Assembly (NCBI GenBank): GCA_947445525.1 | Contig: CANFDS010000014.1 | Span: 1-32,475 of the forward strand | Direction of reading: 5' to 3' | DNA length: 32,475 nucleotides | Origin: Actinomycetota bacterium | GTDB lineage: Bacteria > Actinomycetota > Thermoleophilia > Gaiellales > Gaiellaceae | Shown: in pieces, positions 6,692-13,546 of the stretch | Numbering within the stretch: the first letter of the stretch is position 1 | Layout of the letters: every line of letters starts with the position of its first letter | Notes under the pieces: generated by a model | The model's database searches: none | What the model saw: the letters and a program-made list of their open reading frames with translations, nothing else | Told to the model about the DNA's origin: nothing | Made by a program: the position numbers and the translations under genes

Positions 6692-8335
6692 CTACTCGTC
6701 GTCGTCGCGGCGGCTGCGTGCGGGCTCGACCCCGGCCAGCACGCCCAGCTCGTCGTCGGTCATGCGGTCGCAGAAGGCCTTGAAGGTCTCGCCGTCGAGG
6801 CGGCCGTCGAGCCAGCCCTGGATGAGGCCCTGGACGGGCGCGTCCAGCTCCGCGCTGAGGATGCGACGGAACAGCGGCCGGCCGATCGCGGCGTCGGCGC
6901 CGAGGCCGCCGCGCACGAAGATGTCGTAGGCCTGGCGGCGGGCGCCACCCTCGTCGCGGGCCGTGGTGCCCTGGAAGCCGAGGTCGGCGATCCAGTGCTG
7001 GGCGCACGCGTGCGGGCAGCCGTCGAGCTGCAGGCGGAGGTCGCCGATGGTGTCGCCGAAGCGCTTCTCCAGGTTGTCGATGAGCGGGCCGAGGCGCCCC
7101 TTCGTCTCGGCGACCGAGAAGTTGCAGTGCGGCTCGCCGGTGCAGGCGATGCCGTTGGCGCGCAGCTTGTTGACGCGCAGCGAGAAGCCGATCTCCTCGA
7201 CGCGCGCGATGGCAGCGTCCACCTGTGCGGCGGGAACGTCGACGAGCAGGAAGTTTTGCTGGCGCGTGATGCGCAGGCCCGCGCCGAGCGAGTCGGCGAG
7301 GTCGGCGACCTGCTGCAGCTGAGGGCCGGAGATGAGGCCGAGGTGCACCGGCACGCCGATCGTGGTGAGGCCCGGCTGCGACTGCGGCGTGATGCCCATG
7401 TGGTCGATCGGGCGGGGCGCGGGCGGCGGCGTGAAGCTCTCGAGCGTGCGGCCGAGCAACTTCTCGACGCGCTCGCGCATGCCCTCGGGGCCGATGTCGT
7501 CGATCATGAACTTCAGGCGCGCCTTGACGCGCGAGACCCGGTAGCGCAGGTCGGTCTTCCAGGCGTCGAGGATCGCGGCGAGCACCTCGACCGCCTCGTC
7601 CTTCGGCACGAACACGCCCATGTCACGGGCCAGCCGCGGCACCGACGAGAGCCCGCCGCCGACGCTCACCGAGAAGCCCTCGCGGCCGTCCACAATCTGC
7701 CCGATCAGGGCGATGCAGTTGATCTCGGGCGCGTTGCACTGGTGCGCGCAGGCCGAGATCGTAATCTTGTGCTTGCGCGGCAGGTCGACGTAGTCGGGGT
7801 TGCCGTAGAAGAAGTCGGCGGCCTGGCGGACGACGTCGCTCGCGTCGAACAGCTCGCCGTGGCCGAGGCCCGCCACCGGGCAGCCGGTGATATTGCGCAC
7901 CGTGTCGCCGCAGCCGCCGGCCGTGTTGAGATCGGCGGCGTCGAGGTCGGCGAACACGTCGGGCAGCGCGTGCAGGTCGAGCCAGTGCAACTGGACGTTC
8001 TGCCGGGTCGCCAGCTCGGCGTCGCCGCGGCCGTACTGCTCGGACACCTGGCCGATGGCGCGCAGCTGCCGCGGCGAGACCTCGCCGGCGGGCAGCTTGA
8101 CGCGCAGCATGAAGCGCCCGATCTTGGGCTTGTCGTGGTAGAGGCCCCACCACTGGAGGCGGACGATGTCCTCCTCCGCGACCGACTCGTAGCCGAGCGC
8201 GATCAGAGCCGGAAGCTCCTCGCGGATGCCTAGCGGGCTCTTGTCGCGCTTGATGCGCTCGACGGGGTTGCGCTTGTAGACGAGCTCCCAGTCGGGCTCG
8301 GGCGCGGACGGTCGCTTGCGGGGCTCGGGCGTCAT
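6692..8335 (-). CDS. Ferredoxin-type sulfite (or nitrite) reductase
   Basis: 547 residues, the usual size for single-chain siroheme [4Fe-4S] reductases. It reduces sulfite to sulfide, or nitrite to ammonia, with six electrons from ferredoxin. The two pseudo-symmetric halves are visible: the N-half with FMLRVKLPAG, ATRQNVQLHW, NITGCPVAG and ISACAHQCNAPEIN, and the C-half with RITRQQNFLLVDV. Cluster and siroheme ligation is by ACTGEPHC and, about 40 residues later, GCPHAC, the C-x5-C and C-x3-C pairs. A sulfite substrate is favoured because the next gene is APS reductase and siroheme genes follow. First gene of the operon; the promoter and repeats lie at 8336-8471. Confidence 0.93.
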   Translation of the reverse strand: MTPEPRKRPSAPEPDWELVYKRNPVERIKRDKSPLGIREELPALIALGYESVAEEDIVRLQWWGLYHDKPKIGRFMLRVKLPAGEVSPRQLRAIGQVSEQYGRGDAELATRQNVQLHWLDLHALPDVFADLDAADLNTAGGCGDTVRNITGCPVAGLGHGELFDASDVVRQAADFFYGNPDYVDLPRKHKITISACAHQCNAPEINCIALIGQIVDGREGFSVSVGGGLSSVPRLARDMGVFVPKDEAVEVLAAILDAWKTDLRYRVSRVKARLKFMIDDIGPEGMRERVEKLLGRTLESFTPPPAPRPIDHMGITPQSQPGLTTIGVPVHLGLISGPQLQQVADLADSLGAGLRITRQQNFLLVDVPAAQVDAAIARVEEIGFSLRVNKLRANGIACTGEPHCNFSVAETKGRLGPLIDNLEKRFGDTIGDLRLQLDGCPHACAQHWIADLGFQGTTARDEGGARRQAYDIFVRGGLGADAAIGRPLFRRILSAELDAPVQGLIQGWLDGRLDGETFKAFCDRMTDDELGVLAGVEPARSRRDDDE

Positions 8336-8360
8336 CGCAGGCCACCGTAGCAGTGCAAGC

Positions 8361-8420
8361 TATACGAAGTAAAGCGACTACCGTTCGTGAAGTATCGTCA
8401 CTTTGCTTTGTGAAGAAACG
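8361..8420. promoter_or_regulatory. Three 23-base-spaced direct repeats before the sulfur operon
   Basis: Three GAAG-centred copies start at 8366, 8389 and 8412, exactly 23 bases apart. The second (TTCGTGAAGTATCG, 8384-8397) and third (TTTGTGAAGAAACG, 8407-8420) agree at 11 of 14 bases; the first (from 8361) is weaker. The tract is AT-richer than its surroundings. It also contains an imperfect inverted repeat (8366-8378 with 8397-8409, 10 of 13). It lies 26-85 bases upstream of the sulfite reductase start, a place for a sulfur-responsive regulator. No clear -35/-10 pair could be fixed. Apart from this tract, nothing was seen in 8336-8471. Confidence 0.5.
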
Positions 8421-8471
8421 CTTTCCGGGTTAGCTTCTCACCTTCCGGGACGGTGATCGCCGCCAGGCTCG

Positions 8472-9692
8472 CTACCCGAACACCCCGGCCGCCCGCAGCA
8501 CCTCCAGCCGCTCCGCCGAGTAGCCGCAGTACTCGCTCAGCACGGCGTCGGTGTGCTCGCCGCGGAAGGGGCCGCGCACGGGCGGCTGGGCCCGCAGCTC
8601 CTGCCCGTCCTCGCCCGACAGGCGCAGCGGCGAGGCGATCGTGCGCACCCGGCCGAGCGTCGGGTGGTCGTGCTCGACGATGTCCTCGCGGGCGATGGTC
8701 TGCGGGTCCTCGAGCGCCTCGAGCACGGTGTTGATCCGGGCCGACGGGATGCCCGCGGCGACGAGCAGCGAGATCCACTCGTCCACAGTCCTCGCCAGGA
8801 ACACCTCGTCGAGGATCGGCAGCAGCGTCGCGCGGTTCTCGTGCCGCCCGGCCGTCGTCGAGAAGCGCGGATCGGCGTTCAGCTCGGGCCGGCCGACGAC
8901 GTCGCAGAGCCGCTCCCAGAACTTCTGCTTGGCGGCCGCAACCACGAACCAGCCGTCGGCCGCCTTGAAGTTCTGGAACGGGACGATCGACGGGTGGCCC
9001 GAGTTGGGCATGCGCTCGGGCACGTAGCCGTGCGTCGCCGCCCAGGGGCCGATGTACATCAGCTCGTGCAGCGCGGTCTCGAACAGCGAGACGTCCGCGT
9101 CGCAGCCGACGCCGTCGCGGCGGGCCCGCCAGATGCCGCCGAGCACGGCGATCGCCGAGGCGTAGCCGCCGGAGAGATCGACCAGCGAGAGCCCCGACTT
9201 GGTCGGCGGCCCGCCGGGCTCGCCGGTGAGCGACTGCCACCCGGCGAGCCCCTGCATCATGTAGTCGTAGCCGCCCTCGTTCGCCCGCGGCCCCGTCATG
9301 CCGAAGCCCGAAAGCGAGCAGCAGACGATGCGCGGGTTGACATCCTTCAGCTGCGCGTAGGTCAGCCCGAGCTTCAGCGGCTGGTCGCCACGGAGGTTCG
9401 AGTACACCGCGTCGGCGTTGCGGACGAGGTCATGGAAGACCTCGGTTGCCTGGGGGTGCTTGAGATCGAGCGAGACCGACTTCTTGTTGCGGTTGAAGGT
9501 CTCGAAGAAGAGGGAGTCCTCGCCCTCCTGGAACGGGGGCACGTAGCGGCTGACGTCGCCGCCCGAGCCCGGGTCCTCGATCTTGATGATCTCCGCGCCC
9601 AGGTCGGACAGCTGGAGCGTGGCCCACGGGCCTGCCCCGAACTGCTCGACCGAGACGATACGGACGTCGGCGAGTGGCAGCAGCCCCGCCAT
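8472..9692 (-). CDS. Class III CoA-transferase (CaiB/BaiF family)
   Basis: 406 residues. Family enzymes move CoA between acyl-CoA and free acids through an aspartyl-CoA intermediate. The catalytic Asp is Asp172 in SLVDLSGG. The N-terminal PLADVRIVSVEQFGAGPWATLQLSDLGAEIIKIE and the NRNKKSVSLDLK and GPRANEGGYDYMMQGLAG segments are family hallmarks, and the C-terminal part carries the usual HPTLGRVRTIASP. Length is standard. Its ATG directly follows the stop of the upstream racemase-family gene with no gap. Last gene of the leftward catabolic operon, where it probably activates or recycles the acid substrate as a CoA ester. Donor and acceptor cannot be told from sequence. Confidence 0.93.
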   Translation of the reverse strand: MAGLLPLADVRIVSVEQFGAGPWATLQLSDLGAEIIKIEDPGSGGDVSRYVPPFQEGEDSLFFETFNRNKKSVSLDLKHPQATEVFHDLVRNADAVYSNLRGDQPLKLGLTYAQLKDVNPRIVCCSLSGFGMTGPRANEGGYDYMMQGLAGWQSLTGEPGGPPTKSGLSLVDLSGGYASAIAVLGGIWRARRDGVGCDADVSLFETALHELMYIGPWAATHGYVPERMPNSGHPSIVPFQNFKAADGWFVVAAAKQKFWERLCDVVGRPELNADPRFSTTAGRHENRATLLPILDEVFLARTVDEWISLLVAAGIPSARINTVLEALEDPQTIAREDIVEHDHPTLGRVRTIASPLRLSGEDGQELRAQPPVRGPFRGEHTDAVLSEYCGYSAERLEVLRAAGVFG

Positions 9693-10463
9693 CTAGCTGT
9701 TCTTCTCGGCCCAGCCGGACGCACCGTCCAGCATCGCGTGCAGCATCCCGAGCTTCTCGCTGTGCGGCTTGGGGAAGGCGATGTGGCTGTGCGTCAGCTT
9801 CAGCGACAGCATCGTCTCGGCGATCTTGTACGTCGTCGGGCCCGGATTGATCACCGGCACCGGCAGGTTCTCCGAGAGGTACGCGGCCGACTGGTGCATC
9901 GTCGTCGAGCCGAGCACGATCGCCTCGGCACCCTTCTCGATCAGCCGCAGGCCGGCATCGCGAAGCTTCGGGAAGACGACCTCTTCCTTGCCGCCGAGCA
10001 GGTTGCGCACGTCCGGCGGGGTGTTGATCGACTCGACGCCGACCAGGTGGTTCTGCAGGTTCATCTCGGCGGCGCCCTTGGTGTAGAGCTTCTTCCACGG
10101 GTCCCACTGGGTGAGCACGCCGAACTTGTTGCCGAGCATCAGCATCAGGCCGAAGGCGGTGCGCGCCGGCGAGATCACCGGGATGTCGAGCACCGAGCGC
10201 AGGGCGTTGGCGCCGGAGTCGCTCATCGTGTCGATGCAGACCGCGTCGTAGCCCTCCGCCTGCGCCGTGCAGCCGGCCTCGAACATCGAGATGTCGGCCA
10301 TGGCGAGGTCGTGCCACGAGTCGTACAGGTCGGGGCCGGCCTTGACCGGCTTGAAGTCGAACTGGATGTCCGGGCCGAGCACGACGGCATCGAGCTGGGC
10401 GCTGCGGTTGGCGAGCCCGACGTCATCGAAGGCGAACGGGACGAGAACGACGACTTTCCACAT
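9693..10463 (-). CDS. Second Asp/Glu/hydantoin racemase superfamily protein lacking the second Cys
   Basis: 256 residues, starting at ATG 10461-10463; the GCAGG eight bases upstream and the family N-terminus (WKVVVLVPFAFDDVGLANRSAQ) decide this over a longer open frame. It is clearly paralogous to the protein at 1045-1818. They share VPFAFDD/IPFPFDE, the GYDAVCIDTMSDSG loop with Cys76, and VLGSTTMHQ with Ser186 in place of the usual second catalytic Cys. A short NPGP motif follows in both. It sits between an acyl-CoA dehydrogenase and a CoA-transferase, so it probably acts on an organic acid or an N-containing intermediate of the same pathway. Racemase activity is doubtful. Confidence 0.87.
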   Translation of the reverse strand: MWKVVVLVPFAFDDVGLANRSAQLDAVVLGPDIQFDFKPVKAGPDLYDSWHDLAMADISMFEAGCTAQAEGYDAVCIDTMSDSGANALRSVLDIPVISPARTAFGLMLMLGNKFGVLTQWDPWKKLYTKGAAEMNLQNHLVGVESINTPPDVRNLLGGKEEVVFPKLRDAGLRLIEKGAEAIVLGSTTMHQSAAYLSENLPVPVINPGPTTYKIAETMLSLKLTHSHIAFPKPHSEKLGMLHAMLDGASGWAEKNS

Positions 10464-10479
10464 GGTGGTACCTGCCTTT

Positions 10480-11709
10480 CTAGAGGCCCAGGGTCTGGGC
10501 AATGGTCGAGCGCTGTACCTCGTCGGAGCCGCCGGGCACGCGCAGGTTGCGGGCGATCAGGAAGAGCTTGTTGACGCCGGAGTCGCGCATCATCCCGGCC
10601 GCCCCGTGTACCTGCACGGCGCCGTCGGCGATGCGGTAGAACGCCTCGTCATTCTGGAGCTTGAGCGCACAGATCTTGCGCACTTCGTCCTTCGAGCGCT
10701 CTGTCTTCCACCACGGCCCGGGATTGTCGACCTCCCAGGTCACGGCGAGCGACATGGCGCGGGTCGTGAACCAGTCGTTCCACATGTCGGCGATCAGCCA
10801 CTGGATCCCCTGGTTCGAGCCCAGCGGCTTGCCACCGACAATACGGCTCTTCGCACGCTCGAGCGTCGCTTCGATGAGGAATGTTCCCCAGCCGGAGCAC
10901 ATGCCGGCGCGGCGCATGCGTGTCCAGTTGATCGACGTCATCGAGATCTCGAACGCGCCGCCGACCTCGCCCAGGACGTTCTCGTCGGTGAGCACCAGGC
11001 CGTCGAGGACGAACTCGCCGGTGACGCCGTCACCCCACATCGTCTGGAACGTCTTGCCGAGGCGCATCGTGCCGGCCGCCTTCGCGGGAGCAGTCTCGAA
11101 CTGGAAGTAGGTGAAGCCGCGCTTGCCGGCGGCCGGGTCGGTGACGCAGAGCACGTGCGCGATATCGGCCTCGAAGGCATTGGTGATGAAGGCCTTGTGG
11201 CCGTTGAGCTCCCAGGTGCCGTCGGGGCGGCGCTCGGCTCGGGTCGTGAAGTCGAAGAAGTTGGAGCCGGCCTGCGGCTCGGTGACACCGTGCAGGGAGG
11301 TGGCACGGCCGCTGACGAGCGGGTCGACGAAGCGCTCGCGCTGCTGCGGCGAGCAGAAGATGAGGCGCGGCGTTGCACCCTCCGTCCACGACAGCAGCGC
11401 CGGGTTGAGGCCGACGCCGTAGCGGTAGACCTGCTCCTCGACGAACACCATCTCGTGACGGCCGAGGCCGAGGCCGCCGAGCGACTCGGGGAGGTGGCAC
11501 GAGTAGACGCCCGCGTCGGCCGCTGCGACCATAATCTCGCGGCGGGCCTGCCACAGCTCCGGGTGCAGGCGCCCGTGCTCGTCGAGGTAGTTGCGGCTGT
11601 CGTCGAGCCGGTGCGCGAGCGCCTCCTCGCGGGGGCGCACCTCCGTCTCGTAGAGGCGGTCGATCGTCTCGATGACGGCGAGGGCGCGCTGGGGAGTGCC
11701 GGCGTCCAA
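10480..11709 (-). CDS. Acyl-CoA dehydrogenase family protein without the usual catalytic Glu
   Basis: 409 residues of the FAD-dependent acyl-CoA dehydrogenase fold: a helical N-domain (PESLGGLGLGRHEMVFVEEQ), a beta domain with LHGVTEPQAGSNFFDF and GHKAFITNAFEADIAHV, and the C-terminal helical domain ending RNLRVPGGSDEVQR. At the medium-chain enzyme's catalytic Glu position (YEGT) it has Gly393. At the isovaleryl-type position the sequence is NWTRMRR, with Thr. The base is therefore elsewhere, or the chemistry differs. The start is TTG 11707-11709: GGAGG lies nine bases upstream, and no ATG or GTG gives the full N-terminal helix. It begins one base after the LLM gene stop. Confidence 0.9.
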   Translation of the reverse strand: MDAGTPQRALAVIETIDRLYETEVRPREEALAHRLDDSRNYLDEHGRLHPELWQARREIMVAAADAGVYSCHLPESLGGLGLGRHEMVFVEEQVYRYGVGLNPALLSWTEGATPRLIFCSPQQRERFVDPLVSGRATSLHGVTEPQAGSNFFDFTTRAERRPDGTWELNGHKAFITNAFEADIAHVLCVTDPAAGKRGFTYFQFETAPAKAAGTMRLGKTFQTMWGDGVTGEFVLDGLVLTDENVLGEVGGAFEISMTSINWTRMRRAGMCSGWGTFLIEATLERAKSRIVGGKPLGSNQGIQWLIADMWNDWFTTRAMSLAVTWEVDNPGPWWKTERSKDEVRKICALKLQNDEAFYRIADGAVQVHGAAGMMRDSGVNKLFLIARNLRVPGGSDEVQRSTIAQTLGL

Positions 11710-11710
11710 G

Positions 11711-12697
11711 CTAGGCGGCCTCCACCGCGGCCAACTCGGCGCGCAGCGGCGCGACGACCTGCTCGTGCAGCGCCTCGACCTCGCCGAGGAAGCCAGCCGC
11801 CGGGCCGACGGGCGTGAGGACGACGTGGCGGACGCCGGCGTCGACGTACTCGCGGAGGCGCACGCGGCACTCCTCCGGGTCGCCGGCAATCGCGTAGCGC
11901 GCGACGTGGTGCGGCTCGAAGGCGGTGTTGTAGCGCTCGCCGAGGTGAGCGCGCGCCTGCTCGCGGGCGGCGTCGCCGTCGGCGCCGACATGCGCGGGCA
12001 GGACGATCGCGGGCGTGAGCACCGCGGGGTCGCGGCCTGCCTCGGTGGCGTGCCGGCGCACCTCGGCGAAGTCGCGGGCGAAGCGGTCGGCCGAGACCAT
12101 GTAGGCGAGCCAGCCGTCGCCGAGGCGCCCGGCGCGGCGCAGGGCGGCCGGGCTGCGCCCGCCCACCAGCAGCGGCGGCCCGCCGGGCCGCGCCGGCGGC
12201 GGGTCGATCGAGACGCCCTGGAACGGGTAGAAGCGGCCGTCGTGCGCCGCAACCCGTCCCTCGGCGCCCGCCCACCACAGCTCGCGCACGGCGGCGATCG
12301 CCTCGTCGGCGCGGGCGCCGCGCTCGCCGATCGGCACGCCCGCCGCCGCGAAGTCCTGCTCCCCCTCACCGCCGACACCGACGCCGAGCAGCAGCCGGCC
12401 GCCGGAGACGAAGTCGAGCGAGCCGTACGTCTTCGCCACCCACGACGGGTGGCGCAACGGCAGCAGCACCAGCCCAGCGCCGAGCAGCAGGCGCTCGGTG
12501 CGGGCCGCAAAGATCGACAGCGCCACGCTCAGGTCGAGGATCGGGTTGTGGAACGAGAGATGCTCACCGCCCCAGATCGAGTCCCAGCCGAGCTCCTCGG
12601 CGAGGTCGGCGACGGCGCGGAAGAGACCCGGGTCGGGCAGGCCCTCGGTGTGCTGGCCGCTGCCCTGGATGCCGAAGAGCACGGTGTCGTTGCTCAC
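11711..12697 (-). CDS. LLM-class flavin/F420-dependent oxidoreductase
   Basis: 328 residues of the bacterial luciferase-like TIM-barrel family. Typical segments are LAEELGWDSIWGGEHLSFHNP near residues 32-52, LGAGLVLLPLRHPSWVAKTYGSLDFVSGGRLLLGVGVGGEGEQDFAAAGVP at about 72-122, and the C-terminal GDPEECRVRLREYVDAGVRHVVL. The SGGRLLLGVGVG loop and this C-terminus are typical of F420-dependent actinobacterial members, although FMN use cannot be excluded. It would oxidise or monooxygenate a small organic substrate. The GTG start overlaps the GntR gene stop as GTGA, so it is translated with the regulator. Confidence 0.9.
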   Translation of the reverse strand: MSNDTVLFGIQGSGQHTEGLPDPGLFRAVADLAEELGWDSIWGGEHLSFHNPILDLSVALSIFAARTERLLLGAGLVLLPLRHPSWVAKTYGSLDFVSGGRLLLGVGVGGEGEQDFAAAGVPIGERGARADEAIAAVRELWWAGAEGRVAAHDGRFYPFQGVSIDPPPARPGGPPLLVGGRSPAALRRAGRLGDGWLAYMVSADRFARDFAEVRRHATEAGRDPAVLTPAIVLPAHVGADGDAAREQARAHLGERYNTAFEPHHVARYAIAGDPEECRVRLREYVDAGVRHVVLTPVGPAAGFLGEVEALHEQVVAPLRAELAAVEAA

Positions 12698-13440
12698 GGC
12701 AGCGGCCTTCCGGCAGCAGGCACGCTGCGGACCGCCTGCTTCCAGGCGCGGTCGTAGTACGGGCGCAGGAAGTCGAGGTGGTCGCGCATCTCGCCCTCGG
12801 CCTCGTCGGGGCGCCCGCCCGCCACCGCCGCCGAGATCGCCCGGTGCTGCTCGTGAATGCCGGTGTGGAAGCTGCGGCCGAGGCTCGACCGGGTGAGGTG
12901 GGTCTGCAGCACGGTGAACAGCGGCTGCGCCGCGATCAGGATCAGCTGGTTACCGCACGCGCCCAGCAGCGTCGAGTGGAAGTCCTTGTTGATTGCAAAC
13001 TGCTCGCTCGCCGGCAGCTGGAGCATCTCGTCGTCGATCGCCGCCTCGAGCGCTGCGATGTCCTGGTCGCGGCGACGCTGGGCCGCGAGCCGGGCGGCCG
13101 GCACCTCGAGCAGGTCGCGCGCCTCGAGCAGCTCGTCGAGCGAGAGATCGTGTGACTCGGTCATCAGCGCGATGCTCGAGCGGAGGAACTCCGAGATGTG
13201 GTCGACCGTGGGGCGCGTGATGTACGAGCCGCCGCCCGCGCCCTTCGCGGTGGTGATCAGGTTCTGGGCAGCGAGCACGCGCAGCGCCTCGCGCACCGTC
13301 GCCCGGCTGACCCCGAAGTCGCCTGCCAGCATGTTCTCGTTGGGCAGGCGCTCGCCGCGCACGAGGTCGCCCGCGAGGATCAGGGCACGCAGCTGGTCGG
13401 CGACCTGCTCGTAGGCGCGGCGCACCCGCTGCACGGGCAT
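12694..13440 (-). CDS. GntR-family transcription regulator, FadR/FCD subfamily
   Basis: 248 residues. The winged helix is at about 8-78, with YEQVADQLRALILAGDLVRGERLPNE and the recognition region FGVSRATVREALRVLAAQNLI. The FCD ligand domain is at about 95-228, and its metal-binding histidines are visible as His155 (NKDFH), His199 (EQHRAI) and His221 (RDHLDFL). FCD regulators usually sense carboxylic acids and repress neighbouring catabolic genes by binding palindromes with a GT-N3-AC core. Such a palindrome lies in the divergent promoter region at 18714-18724. The gene is inside the leftward operon, coupled to the LLM gene. It is the likely local regulator; effector unknown. Confidence 0.93.
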   Translation of the reverse strand: MPVQRVRRAYEQVADQLRALILAGDLVRGERLPNENMLAGDFGVSRATVREALRVLAAQNLITTAKGAGGGSYITRPTVDHISEFLRSSIALMTESHDLSLDELLEARDLLEVPAARLAAQRRRDQDIAALEAAIDDEMLQLPASEQFAINKDFHSTLLGACGNQLILIAAQPLFTVLQTHLTRSSLGRSFHTGIHEQHRAISAAVAGGRPDEAEGEMRDHLDFLRPYYDRAWKQAVRSVPAAGRPLP

Positions 13441-13469
13441 GCCGGGCGGCCGCTCGACCGCCCGCAGGA

Positions 13470-13506
13470 GACGGGGCCCCGCGTCTATGCGGAGCCCCTC
13501 CCCGTC
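13470..13506 (-). terminator. GC-rich hairpin between hyuB and the GntR gene
   Basis: GACGGGG (13470-13476) and CCCCGTC (13500-13506) are perfect arms, and the inner bases extend the stem with one wobble pair and a small bulge. It starts about 40 bases after the hyuB stop and lies 30-66 bases before the regulator start. There is no T run, so it may be only a partial terminator or a processing stem that separates hyuAB from the downstream genes. The rest of 13441-13546 shows no clear promoter. Confidence 0.45.
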
Positions 13507-13546
13507 GGCGCCGCGCCGCAGGTACAGGCACGGCGCTTGCGTTCCA

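Noticed and set aside
10464-12510. Longer starts for the second racemase-family protein and the acyl-CoA dehydrogenase
   Set aside because: The added sequence overlaps neighbouring genes and does not look like either family. ATG 10463 and TTG 11709 both have ribosome-binding sites.
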